A stretch of DNA of 64,000 nt, from positions 372,001 to 436,000 of the forward strand of contig PTFA01000312.1 of NCBI GenBank assembly GCA_003342895.1. The letters are read 5' to 3'. Shown here one piece after another: positions 11,521 through 24,310 of the stretch. The translations under genes were made by a program, and so were the position numbers. Origin of the DNA: Casuarius casuarius. Its lineage: Eukaryota; Chordata; Aves; Casuariiformes; Casuariidae. Numbering within the stretch: the stretch's first letter is position 1; the number at the start of each line of letters is the position of its first letter. The notes below the pieces were generated by a model, which did no database searches, was not told where the DNA came from, and worked only from the letters and a program-made list of their open reading frames with translations.

Positions 11521-14500
11521 TCTATGCTTGCCCTGTGGAATGCCATGTGAAGACATTTATATAAAATTATCTATCTAGACTTGGCTCAACTTTAAAAATT
11601 TCTTTCATTCTGTATAACTCTGCTAGTAAGCCTTTTGTTGCTTTTCTAGCTGAGGTTCTGNTTCTGATGCCGCCCTTATGTTGTCAGGTTCTTGTTACAA
11701 GAGCCAGACTTGGGGAATGCATGNGTTCCCTTTACATGTCAGATCTCTCTCTGATGGTTTATTCCTATAAGTGACAAACCACCCAAATGTGGCTTCCTTC
11801 TGGAAGTGGAAAATCAGCTAGTGTAGTTTTTGTTTGCTGAGGCAGCAGATAGGTGGTTAAAATACTCCTGGGCTCCATTAAGTTGTTAGTGAATTGTTAC
11901 CCTATTATGAGTTTTAGCAGGGAAGGTCTAGAGTATTTTGCTTATATTCGAACCACATTTATCAGGCATGCATTTCAGTGCCAACAGAACATATTGAATT
12001 TCCTGTTTTTTCCCCTCCATTTTCTTAAACACAATTGGGTTAAAAATAACTCTCAGAAAAGGTTATTTTTACCCAGGTCACCTTCGTAATTAGCATTGTG
12101 GCAGGGATTAACAAACAGTTTTATTGCCAGAAGTGAAGGGCAGCAAATGGCTCTGTGGGAATACAAATGTGTAAGTAAGGAGGAATAAGCACAAGGGAAT
12201 CCTTTAAACCATTTTTTCCCTACCAAACGCAGTTGTATCAAGCTGTAAAGATCTCTGACTGCGTCCTCACAGAGAAACTTTCTCAGGCACTGGTCTGTGC
12301 TGTAAATTTCTGCATTTGTATAACTTCTGCAAATGGGACGAAGGTCATTAATGGCTTTTGATTGAAATCTGTTGTGAAGGTCATCTTTTGGATGATGATA
12401 GGTTCTGTAGTAGATGAGACCCACAGCCCTATCTTTGGAGGAGACACTGCAGCCCTAGAGTTAACATTATGCCAACCAGGTACTAAACTTACTGGTTTAG
12501 GTTTGTTAATAAGCAGGTCTTGAGTTGCTTGAGCAGAGCTTGAGCAAGTCACTGTGCTAATATGGACATAATGCAGGTATTTTTCCTCATAGGTTGACCT
12601 ATTTGTCACCTTAAGTGTTTCATACTCTAATGTATTAACTAGTCATAGACTCGTTGTTACGAAGGCGAGGCTTTTAAAGAGAAAACAGTTGCAAATTTAC
12701 TGGTGAAATTGAATCCCCGTTTATGTTTTAAGCTGGACAGATAGTGGAAAATAATTTCAGCTTTTCTCTCATAGCTTCTTGGCAGCTGGATGCAGTCCTG
12801 ACCTGGTTGGTTGCATAATGATATAACATATGCTGATTAAGTTCTTCACTGTATCTCTTAAATAGGCTGCTTTCTCCTTGTGCAAGAAGTAAGCACACTT
12901 AATAAGTACACTTCAACTTTAAGGTTTCCATCAGTAAATTCACCATGAAAAGATATGTAGAGATTTGCTGATTTTCCAAGTAATTAAAGTTTTTATCAAA
13001 TATAAAAGCCTCTATTAAATCAACTTATTCTAATTCAACATTAAGAGTTTTGCTGTTTTCTACTCAAAAAGTAATAGTTGCTAAACACATGGCTTTTATC
13101 TAAGGTAAGACTAGCCACTAGAACTCTTGTCAATCTGAGATTCGGACCAGAGCTGTTAGAGTGCGCATGGCCTTAATTTCAGTAATAATGCAAGCAAATC
13201 AAATTGTACAAAAAGAGTAATAGCCATGGGTTCTGAAGAAGATTAGTTCATTACTATGAAGAGTTCATGTTTTTGGCTGTAGTTGTATTAAAAGTTCTCT
13301 GTTTAAAAAAAAAATCCAAATTTTCAAATATTGAGCCTGCTTTTGTTTTCTAGCTAGAGATATTTTTAATAATCTTTCTGTCAACCAAAATGATCAAATG
13401 TAGTAAGTGCCTTTAAGATCAAAGGATTCAATGTAAGTTAAGTGTTCCGCTTCCAAATGTCTTATTCATGTGAACTTGGTATCAAGTTTTAACCTGCAGA
13501 TGAAACATATTTTGGTAAGAACTGAACAGATGCCACAGAGATGAGCTCAAGTATAGAGCACTGACATAGAACAGAAAACAAGAAAGGANATAAATGCTAA
13601 GTTTTATATGGATGAAATTGTTTATTCAGCTTTTTCTGGGAAGTATTACATGCTAGTGGAAGATGCACTCAAGCATCTTAACATCAGCAGCAGTTCATAT
13701 ATTAACCTCAGTTTTTGAATAACTCGGAGGCAGAGATGTAAATTCTCAAGTTTTATAAGCTGCCAGAGCCAGAATGAGGTAATTCCCAGCCACCACCTCT
13801 TTGCACCATCCTTATTAAAATAATTTCCTTGTATTTTTGTGTATATATAACAGATCATCTCTAACTGTACACCTTAGTGTGTAGTATGCAGAAGAGAACT
13901 GAAATGTAACTTACTGGACTATCCTGACTCTGTGTGGGGGAAGGAGAATAAAATGTTTTGCTAATAAAACAAGAAAATTAGTACAATGCAGGGATATTTT
14001 TTGCAGAAATCTAGGAGTCTTGTACAGAATCTAGATTTAGTCTGATCTTGTTGGCTGAGAAAATTGTAGTTTGGCATGTATTTAAGAGAAGAACTTCATG
14101 TTAGCACTCATGTCAACCTGTAGGGATAGTGGGATTTCTCTCTCTTGTGAATGACTTACTAGTTTTAAGGAGCAGGAGCTCATTTCCTGAATGCTACTGG
14201 AATTCAGGAAATCTTTGCTTTCCAATCACATAGTATTAAGATAGCTCTTTGTTCATTTCAGATGCAGCAATTTTGTGTTTCTCAATGGCAAACTTAGCAT
14301 TATCTATGTTTGGAACTAATCCAAATCTCACTCGTTACCTCTGTGTAACTTTCAGATTCCATTACTGTTCTAGCAACTTCGTAGAAGCGTAGGAATATCT
14401 GTCTTCATGACTCACCCTTAGATGTGCTTCGCCATTGCAATGGTTACTGAAGAGAGAGAATTTTTTTTCAGTATTTTCTTTTGATCCTGCCTGATTCCTT

Positions 14501-15244
14501 GACACAATAAGCTACATTAAGAGCATATGAGACTTCCTTCTGGAAAGGAAGAAAAATTAATAGCTGTGTGACCCACTACTGTTTAAGAAAATAGTCTATC
14601 AAAAAAAAAAAATCCCACAGAAAATAAGACACTCTTTCACACAGTGCTGAGAATGACGAATTTGTGTCAGTATTCTTTTCAATGTATTATTTAATAGCTA
14701 CAGCTTGAATTGGAATATGTGGCTTGGTATGTATACATTCCATTATGTAACATCTGAACAGGTATTTAGGAGTTAAACTCCTAAAAGTATTGCCGTAGTT
14801 TGCTAGTCTTAGCTCTACGTAATTCACATTCGATTAGGGGACATCATATGTAAATAAATGTTACAGAATTGGGCTGTTATGTGTTAGGCTTAAGGTGACA
14901 AAATTACCACCTTTTAATAAAAGCACTATCAGTATTTAAAATCATGGCTTATCATATCTAATAATTTGACTGTGTTTTGTTTGCAAGTGAGCTTGATTTG
15001 CAAAATAAGGGAATAAAGAACTTGCAGTTTGGGTATGAATTTCTAAGTCAAGAACATATTGCTAATATGAAGAGAATGTATCGTGTTTTTCTTCTCCTGG
15101 GTTCTATGATGCCTTCTCAGTTGTTAAGGCTATGAAAGGTTAAATATGAAATAGGAAATTGACTTTAGTAGGCATATTTGACTTCATTTTAAGTTTTCTA
15201 TGTGGAATAATTCACATCAGNTTTTTATTTTTATTTCTTTTCAG

Positions 15245-15379
15245 GTCTGTAAACAGCCAGTACTGCAGAAAAGTTATAGGTGGAATGGTCTGGAACTCAT
15301 CTATGAGGAGATCTTTATCTGTTGAGCATCTAGAGACCAAAAGCCTTCCTTCTCGATCGCCTCCTGTTACCCCTAACTG
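15245..15379 (+). CDS. PTPN3: PTPN3 exon, linker with 14-3-3 docking serine
   Basis: 135 bases, acceptor ttttcag, donor gtaaat. The first G completes Lys; then [35 protein letters not shown] and SRSPPVTPN, ending in the first two bases of a Trp codon completed by the next exon. The RRSLSVEH motif contains the serine matching human Ser359 (codon 15318-15320), reported as a phosphorylation-dependent 14-3-3 binding site in PTPH1. The segment is basic and Ser/Pro-rich, as expected for the unstructured region after the FERM domain. Confidence 0.98.
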
Positions 15380-16907
15380 GTAAATCAAGTTTCAGCCTTT
15401 CCCCTACCTTCCAGCCCACTACCTTTTCCAATTATATGTTCCCTAGCAGACTAATTATTTAGTATATACATGTATATTTAAAAACTATTAATATTTTTGA
15501 TACTATATATGATGATGGAACAACAGGGGTTATCGCTTTTCTCAACTTTAGCAAGCTTTGACACTGTCTGCCGCACTGTTCTTGTATCATAAGATGTTAC
15601 AGTCTGGATGGACTGACAAACAGATTAAAAAAAGGTGGTTGGATGATTTTGCTCAGAGGGTTAATAGGTTGTGCTCTGCCTGGGAGCCAGTAACAAGTGG
15701 AATACTGCAGGGGTCTGTCTTGGGACCTGTGCTATTTACATCTTTATCAATGACCTGGAGTTAGGTAATAGAGTACTTGCTCATAAAGTTTGCAGATGAC
15801 ACCAAACTGAGGGTGGGGGACAAAAAATAAGCTTGAGGACAGGACTGCTGTCCAAAGGGACCTTGACAACCTGGAGGGATGGGCCAACAGGAACCTTACG
15901 AAATTCAAAGACAAATGCAAAGTCCTGAGAAGGAAGAACCCCCTGCAGCAGTACTGGCTGGGAGGCAATTCTGCAGAAAAAGACCTGAGAGTTTTGATAT
16001 GCAGCAAGATGAACGTGAGCCATCAGTGTGTCCTGGCAGCAAAGACAACCAGCAACAATCTGACTGTATTATCGGGAATGTAGCCAGTACATCAGGGTTT
16101 CTACCCCTTTACTCAATGTTAGTCAGACCTCATCTAGAATACTGCATCCCATTATGCCTTGCCCTCTCCCCCCAGTACAAGACAGACGTTGACAAACTGG
16201 AGTAAGCTCGGAAGAGAGCCACCAACCACCACCAAGTGCTGGAGCACTCGCCCTGTGAGGAGGGCTGAGGGAACTGGGCTTGTCCAGCCTGGAGAAGNCA
16301 AGGCTCCAGGGCACCTAATAGCAGCCTGTCAATATTTGCAAGGAGGTTATTGAGAGGATGAAGTCAGGCTCTTCATAGTGATGTATGGTGGAAGACGAGT
16401 CAGAAGGTATTTGTTGAAACAAGAGAGGCTTGGACTGCACATAAGGAAAAACTCCCTCACTTTTGAGGACAGTCAGATGTTGGAGCAGGTTGCCCTGGTT
16501 GTGCAAGCCTGCATACTTAGAGGTTTTCAAGACCTGACTGGATAAAACCACAAGCAGCCCAATCGGACCTCATAGGTGAGCCCGCTGTGAGTGCAAGAAT
16601 TTGGACTAGGTGACCTCTATAGGTCCCTTCTAACCGGATTCTAACTTTGAGGTACACGTATCATTTTGGAGGAAAAATAGCAATCAGTTTATTGTAGTGA
16701 ACCTGGTAGTGTATGATCACATGTACCCCATATGAAATGTTTAGAAATTGCTTATTTAAAGTGATGTGTCTGTTGCTCAAAGTGAGCGCTATTGGCATCT
16801 CATGAAGATTTCAGGACATAGATTTCAATGGGATAGGTAGTCACTTTTTGAAAGGTTTGACAAGTGGTTCTGACCTACCAACTGGTGTTCGTGTTCCTTT
16901 TTTTAAG
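15380..16907 (+). other. short PTPN3 intron, about three quarters CR1
   Basis: The 1.5-kb intron has about 135 bases of unique sequence on the left and about 250 on the right. The rest is the CR1 copy listed separately. Confidence 0.85.
15515..16655 (+). mobile_element. CR1 LINE, degraded, with 3' end, sense to the gene
   Basis: Aligns by eye with the RT region of the 10190 copy: a decayed SKL/FDTVC segment, then SGILQGSVLGPVLFTSL, then KFADDTKL at about 15788, then the LDNLEGWANRNL-type tail, an ECKIQ/KEEPPAAVLA-type frame, and the segment 'CEEG.GNWACPAWRR'. It ends with the CR1 3' UTR (tggactaggtgacctctataggtccc, then ttctaaccgg at about 16640). Many stops, frameshifts and an N at 16298. 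More diverged than the 10190 copy. Confidence 0.9.
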
Positions 16908-17084
16908 GCGGAGTCCTAGACTGCGTCATGAGATTCGTAAACCACGACACTCATCTGTAGATAACCTTACGAATGAAATTACCTATATTACTGAAACAGA
17001 GGATGTTTTTTATACCTACAAGGGCTCTCCAACATCAAAGGACAGTGATTCGGAGTTCTCCCAGAACCGTAGTCCACAGAGGAG
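16908..17084 (+). CDS. PTPN3: PTPN3 exon, Ser/Pro-rich linker
   Basis: 177 bases, acceptor ttttaag, donor gtaagg. The first G completes the Trp codon; then [58 protein letters not shown] and a split AG|G Arg codon. [16 protein letters not shown] and SQNRSP match human PTPN3 closely and are absent from PTPN4. It is part of the disordered linker between FERM and PDZ, with several SP motifs that could be phosphorylated. Confidence 0.98.
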
Positions 17085-20000
17085 GTAAGGACTTTTGCAA
17101 AACAATTCATTGCTCATTTTTATTTAAATAAAAACGGCTTTAGTATAAAAGCAAAATAGGCGATGATAATCAAGAGTTCAAATAGTTTTATGTTTGCATA
17201 AGCATAATTTTGACAAATAGCTAAACTGCAACCACTGTGATACAAAATGACGTTAAAAACCATCTAACCCCTCACTTTGAGAAAGCCTTAGTAAAATGAG
17301 AAATTTTAAGACATATTTCTTCATATCTGTAAAATCTTGTCTTCTAGTAGCTTACACAACCCTTTCCCACCACAGACTTCTCCTGTTCTTTTTGGGAGAC
17401 CTTACTGAACTCCTTGAAGAGTTTGCTTATGTACCACATTGCCAGCTCCACTTGAGTTGAAAGAGTTCCTGCGTTTGAGTAAACACAGAACATAATACTG
17501 CTGGCAGTCATCCATCTTTTTCTTCTTCAGAGGAGAATACACTGCCACTCTCTCCAAATGCAGTCTCAAATTTTTGCCTTTAGACACTTTTGCTCCTCTT
17601 CTCAAGGACCGACTTTGTTCTCACCCACAGCGTTCTGAGCGCTGCTGGGTTTCTGTCCAGGACTTGAACCTTCTATCTTTGTGCACTGGTTGGTTGTTCG
17701 CTCATACATTTCACTGTATGTGCATCTTCACTCATATCTTACAGCATTTCTCATTGAGTAATTTATTAAACGCACAATATTATCTTCAGAAATAATAAAT
17801 GTACCAGGTCCTTGTCCAACAAAGTAATTGGTTGATCAGTCTCAAAAACAAAATGGAGCTACTTCAAAACTTTCAGCTGGGGAGAATACCATGTATTAAA
17901 ATGTGGGTTTCTTTATGATGTTATGAAGGGAAAATGGCTTCTGGTGATCCGTAGTAATTGTAGGGCAAGGTGTACTTTGAGAAGCGATGTATTAATGGAA
18001 GGTGATGTGAATCGCCTATCTCAGTAACAGTGAATATAAGTGAATGTATGCACACATGCACACATAGACACACACACACACCCTTTTACTAGCTGTAGCT
18101 TTAAACTCTGAATTTTAATGCGTTTCCTTGCTATTTCAAGCTGGCAATATCATTACTATGTTGCAGCAAAAAGGTCGCTAGGAAAGAAGGGAAAAATTAA
18201 GATGTTGCATATACACTTGGAATTTGTCACTGTGTTCTTTGAAATTGTATGTTTTTCTACACTTGTTACTGGATATCAGGTGAACGTTAGGGCCAGCGGT
18301 GCCAGTAATAGCCAAAATAATACATTAATGTGATGCTTCTAGATGTTATGAATAGTCATAGGTAGGAAGCCTTGTCTTTCCTGTGTTTTAAGATTTATGG
18401 GCAAATTATACATGCTCAGAAGTATCTTGTGAATAAAAGTTGCCAGGAGACAGGAGAGCAGAAGCTGTAGAAAGAAAACAAAGTTGCCACTTCGTGTACT
18501 GTGTAGATTGCGTCCTGCCTTTGTTCTTCTATTCCAGTTAGAACATTGCTGTTTGTTTTCATTTATTTTCCTCCTCCTTTTCTTCCCCTGCAGTTTTTTC
18601 CTTCCTGTTCCACCTTTACTATGCCAAATGAGAGGGAGCGGGAAAGCCTGTTTTATGGTATTTCTCAGACAGTGAAAATAGGGTGTTCTCAATTTTGAAA
18701 ATAGCCCATTTCTTTTTTTTCTGAACACTAAATGGTTATGCTGTATCTGAGTTGTATCACTCACTTTGGAGATGGCGATTATTGTTATTACCTTACATAA
18801 ATAAGACTTGCGTAAAATTAGGTTCATCTCCAGCGTTTTCTTGATTTCTTGGATATATTTAAATATCTGATGCCGTGCAGATAACTGAAAAACTACTTGT
18901 ATAAATCTACTGAATTTAATTTAGAGGTGTGTTTTTGGGGAGGAGAACATAGCATGTAGAATGAATGATCCTTTGTTGGCTGTTAGATTTTTTGTGCAAT
19001 GAAGTGGTTGTAAATACTTTCATCTTTAGTGTTTGAGGTGATGTAGTAACCACATAGATCAAAAGAATGTTACTTCTCTACACTAAAGTTTTCAACAGTT
19101 TATATTAGTCCATTTTCCAACTCTTCTCTTTTGTATTCCTTAATCTGTCATTACTTGGCTCTACTCCCTCTACTGAAAGATGTAGAGTAAAATTGAGTAT
19201 ATACATGTAGACAAAAAGAAGGAAACAATCTTTCAGCTGAATCTGTTTTGTAAGAAAAAAAATTAACTTCAGTACCTTCAGAACTAAATACTGAGAAACA
19301 GTTATCCTGGACTCTTACCACACATCAAGAATATTTAGATATTAAATATAAAACATCTTGCTGTGTGCTGGTAAGCTTTTTTTAAAGCTGTCTTATCCAT
19401 TTTTGGTCTGCTGGTCTTCTATAGACTTGAATTGACATAGTTGAAGCATGCTATGGAAAAATACTGAAATTGCAAATCTTTTTTTTTTTTTNTTNTTTTT
19501 CCTTAAAGGAGGGCTGAGTGTCCTACTAATATAGTTTGTTTTAGAGGGTGTAGGTAGCTCTTTTTTACTGCCTAACCTGTTATTTGAGATTACAACAAAG
19601 GTGCTAGTTAATGCCAATTATCGTTAATGGATATCTTTGACATAGAGAATTCTGAAACAACTGTGGAGGATTGCTACTGAACAACTGCAAGATGCTCACA
19701 TTTAAGGCCTAAATTATGTCTCATATTCTAATTAGAATCATACAATAGTATGTTTACCTCACTTTAATCTATCTGAAGGTCAGAACTGTGCAAGGTGCAG
19801 TTAGCACAGGATATAGCTCTTCTCTATTTTTCAGGCTGCCATGAACATTTGAGGGGTGGGGGGAAGGAGATGAGATTGTTTTCACCTGTTTCACTTAAGG
19901 CCCAGGGTAGTGTCTTAAGTCCTTTTCACCAAATGAACAAGTTAAAACTGTGATATGCTGGGGTAGTAGTGTTTTTTNAAAAAAAAACAAATGTGCAGAT

Positions 20001-22559
20001 AAAATTCCTATGACAATTCACTGTGTACTTAATCCTACCAAGGCACATTTTGAATCTTGGTGGATATTGGAATTGTAGAAGCTAATACTGATGGCAGAAC
20101 ACATACACCTACACTTATTTCTCTACAAAGATTTTTTTCTCCTGATAATACCAAGCATAATTATTCTCTTAACTGATTTTCTTCCCTGCTGTGTTTAATC
20201 ATTTAAGGGAATCAGTCAATTTGTCTTTTGTTTCTAGAAAACAGTACACAGTTTACGGAAGAAATTATGGAGAACAGTTCTTATGTTTTAGCTTAGAAAT
20301 GCTTAAAATGTATTTCTAAACTTTATCTTTCATTTCTTCTTCTGTTTCTCTAAGTATGTAGCACTGTGTGGATACATCAGCACCTAGAACTGTATTTCCT
20401 TTTAAATACTTAAAGTATTGGTATTGGAGATGGGGGCCAAGAATATTTTGCTATTTGATTATTGTACTTTCTCTGAAGAACACAGCGGTGATATTAAAAT
20501 ATATAGCTTGTATGTGAACGTTCTACCTTCTGACTGAACTTCAGGAGGTACATCCTACAGGCTGTGATTTTTTTGAAAAAAGGAAAAGAAAAAAAAAAGG
20601 AAAAGGAAACTTAAAAATTAGAGTAAATTGTGCACATATCTGAACTACAGAAAAGCAGGGTAAGCTTGTGAGTGAGTTCTGTGTTGCTGTGGCTAGGCTG
20701 CTTCTGTTGCCCAAATTATCTAAGGAACTCCATGTTCAAGTACAACTTGTAGCCCAGACGTGATCAAAAGAAGTAGTTTTCTCTCTGAAATTAGACTCTA
20801 TAGAAAAGATTGGGGCTATTTATTGCATGTGTATTATAGACAAGAAATTGCTCTAATCCCAAATTAACATATATTAAATACAGAGCTTTATTCACAGGGG
20901 ATGAATATGGTCTAAGTCAAGCCATCTCAAATCACAACTACATACAATAACTGTCAGCAAAGACAGTGCTGGAGAGGACTTCAAGAAGACTTTAGTCCAG
21001 GGCTTTCCAGCTTTTGTGAAGCAAGCTTTATTGTCACTTCTTTCTCTTCCTTGTTGCCATGCTGTTGTCTATCTTATCTGGCTGTTACAGCTGTTGAAAA
21101 ATTAATGCCGACTAACACGTGGAGTCCACACTGAGCCTTCTGTAGTCTAATAAACTGCTTTGCGTGTCATGACACACCTTTTGTTAGTGCTGTGCCTCAC
21201 CAGTTCAGGACAGGTAATACGGTCTGTCTTCTGACTATATGTTGAATTTACTGTATCTAAANCAGTCTTGAAAGGTCTTTAAATTTTTTTTTAAACTTAT
21301 GTTTACCCCATGCCTACATATGTACACACGTGCTACAACTATTATTTTGTCTTTTTAAAATGAATTTGAAAATAATGTCCATATAAAACATACTAATTAG
21401 TGCATTTGTTTGGTGAATATGTTTTAGTTAAAAGTGGCTTTCCCTAGTCTTGACTTCAGTTTCACTGAAGATGTTTTGCTTTTCTTGGGATTTACATTCT
21501 CTTCATGAAAGCACTGCTGCTTCTTACTTACTACATTTATTTTGTCAGGTTACGTATCTTCAGATGTTCCTAAACATTGAAGTACACATTAGGGGAGAGT
21601 TACAAATATGAAGGCTTGTGGCTTTCCTTTAATATAAAAAATAAATTATGTTATGTGGATATAATATTTCTGAAGTTATCTCCTCTGAGAAGCTGCTTTA
21701 AATGAGGGCGGGGGGTCCTCAGTGATGTTTGTGTCATACCAACAGGCTACCTGGCATGAACCCATCTTGACCATCTGCCGTCCTGATAGTTTGTATCATG
21801 AAATGGAAAAGCTTGCTTTTGACAAAAATGTTTCCCTTTCANTGTAACAGATATAAATCACTGCTAGTTATTTGTAAAGACAGGCTGATGGAGATGTGCA
21901 GGGAATTCTTCTTGATTTCATTTTTCCTTTCTTAACCTGATATGGTAGCTGAAGACTACAACTGTTCTAATCTTTCTTCCTAAAGGTCCCATTACAGTTG
22001 CCAAATTTGGAATGAGAAAAACCTCACTTCTGAAGAAGGGTGGATCTTTGTTGTGGATTTCTTTCCATGACATTAACATGCTCTGTTCACTGCCATGTGA
22101 TATGACAGCAGAAGGCTACAGTAAAAATTTAGTAGAATGTCATATTAAAGGATATAGCACTGTTTCAAGACCAGATTAGGAAATTTACAAAATTTCAGAT
22201 TTAAGCAGTAACCTTCAAGTTTAAGTTGGCTTTAACTGGAGTATTAGGCTGATTACTTTTTGTAATCATGTAATCCAGCATGCTTGACCTTGTATCAGAT
22301 GTTGGTAATTTTTGTCCTGAAAAACTGCACTGCCCATCTGCAGTGCATAATCTATTTTTCAGCTTTGTTAAGTATTTTTTTTAGAGATGTCAATGTAGCT
22401 GATATATGGGAGAGATCATTTTCGTGTCCAATGGTTCGTTGTAGGACCCTTTGCTGACATGCTGTTAGAAAAGCAGAACAAATTTGAAAGCAGTAACTTA
22501 CCAACTACCTTAAAGTAAATAGGTGAAAACTAAAATGACTGAATTTGCATGTTTGCTTA

Positions 22560-22670
22560 TCTACAGGTATTTATTGTACATTAAAAATCTATGCATTTAA
22601 TTAGATTAATAATTTTAGTTAGATTAATAGATTAAATTACATTAGATTTGTAGATTTAATGTTTCAATAA
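22560..22670. repeat. AT-rich low-complexity sequence with TTAGATTAAT-like repeats
   Basis: Variants of ttagattaat / tagattaaat recur at least five times between about 22595 and 22665. It is simple-sequence DNA, probably non-functional. Confidence 0.6.
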
Positions 22671-23280
22671 TACACAAGTTAAACACTTTTTAACCTTAAA
22701 ACGATGAGGTCTCAGGCTTGCAAAAATAAATAAAGGCAGGTAACAGGAGTATCTAAGGAGCTTTGAACTTCATTCTCCCCCCATGCTCCTCCTTTCCTCC
22801 CTTCTTTCTCACCCCACCAATATTTCGTTAGAATCGCTGGTGCTGTAGCTATGACATACAGATGTTCCCACTTTGCAGTGAAATGAGGTAGAACAGTGTT
22901 CTGTTTAATACTCTCAACTCCAGGGAATCCAGCCATAGGAAGCTGCATGTCTTTCAGCCAGTGACTATGAAATATGAAGAGTGTCTTTGACTCATTTCAT
23001 GCTTGTGGATTTCAGTTTTTAATCCAGGTTTGCATGGTCTTCCAACATTATTACAAACACCCACGCTTGCCCGTTAACTGAATGTTGTATCATCATTCAA
23101 GTAAGCTGATGCTTCTTTCGGAAACAAGCAAGTATTAGTAAAGGGTTTTACTGAAACAAGTGAGTTTTCTCATGGTTCCAAGGTATTTTTATTCATGTTA
23201 ACTTGTGTGAGGCCAATCTCTCCTTTGTATGAGGAGCAGAGTTTATTTTTGAGCTTGTAAATACAGGTTATATAGGTTTA

Positions 23281-23375
23281 TGCTTTTTATGTGTTTATAA
23301 CATATATAAATGTTATGTGTTATGTTATATAACATCTTATGTTACGTAAAATATATTAAATATATTTTTGTAGCA
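23281..23375. repeat. AT-rich palindromic low-complexity tract
   Basis: Overlapping inverted segments of the kind ataacat/atgttat recur, including the perfect palindrome gttatataac near 23323. The tract is almost entirely A and T and could form cruciform-type structures. Confidence 0.55.
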
Positions 23376-23949
23376 TAGTGGAATAGTTTGGAGCATTAGA
23401 CTAGGTGTTGCTTGCTCTTGTAATACTTTTTCCTTTCACACTTTTTGAATGTACTTTTCTGAGTGGAGAGGGTTCTTGTTAATAAGAATATATAAATTTA
23501 GACAAGGGCATGTATTAGGTACTATTTTAAGGAAAATAAATAAATAAATAAATTCTTGGCTTGGAAGGTAACTGTATAAAGCTACATGGAGGTCTTTGTT
23601 AGTTAAACTGTACTTGATTTCTGCTGCTCACTGTGTAATGAAGTAAACCAAAGACATCTATATGATTTGGAATAGCAAACTGCACAGGAACATGTAATTA
23701 GGTGAATTCTTTTTTTTTTTTTTTTTTTAAGAGTAGACTCTAATGTAACAAAGGTTAGCTATAAAATTTTCTGTTTAATCAGTATTTCAAAAAGATCATT
23801 GTAAACCACATTTCAAGGAGAAGAGGTACAGGATCACTCAGTAAGAAAAACCTACAGATGAGGGCCTTATGGATCTTAAATTTTTATTTAAAGACATGCT
23901 CTTGATTAATCAATGAGATAAATATAGCTAGTTATTCATAGATGTGAGC

Positions 23950-24310
23950 ATATGATGTAGCAGGAGAGGCTGAAGGTGGAGGAATAGAATTTTTGCCTTC
24001 CACTGCCAACAGAGAGTTACAGAGAAGCTGGAAGCAGACTCTTCTTCAAAGTACACAGCCCAAGTTGCAGAAAGGGAAATGCTAATAAGATAGTGGGGGG
24101 AGGGGGGGAATCATGATGAGATTGGTTAAATCCTGGTACAAGCTGATAGAAAGGTGGTGGCACTTCCATTCTTGGAGGTACTCAGAACTCAACAGGACAA
24201 AGACCTGAGCAACCTGATCTGAGTTTGTTGGTGGCTCGTCTTTGAACATGAAACTAGTTTAGGTGACCTCCCAAGGTCTCTTCCAACCTAAACTACTCTA
24301 TGATTATAAT
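23950..24310 (+). mobile_element. CR1 LINE 3' end fragment, sense
   Basis: The left part resembles the CR1 segment 'ggagaggctga...cagactcttct...cacaagttgcagaaagggaaat'. The right part is a good CR1 3' UTR (ttcttggaggtactcagaac, aggtgacctcccaaggtctc, ttccaacctaaactactcta) ending in tctatgatta, like the ATTCTATG-type CR1 tail. A G-rich stretch (24093-24110) interrupts it. Non-coding remnant. Confidence 0.8.

Larger units (their letters stand above)
8007..15244 (+). other. PTPN3 intron (7.2 kb) with CR1 cluster
   Basis: The intron contains the CR1 cluster described separately at 9253-11520. Outside it, 8007-9250 and 11520-15244 are AT-rich with no gene I can recognise. Weak MIR-like wording around 8060-8110 is not strong enough to call. 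Confidence 0.75.

Noticed and set aside
18339..18827. 162-codon - strand open frame
   Set aside because: Basic, low-information sequence with no family resemblance; likely chance.
21100..21240. Possible LTR-like end with AATAAA (21149-21154)
   Set aside because: An AATAAA and a GC change alone are not enough; no paired LTR, primer site or viral coding remnant was seen.
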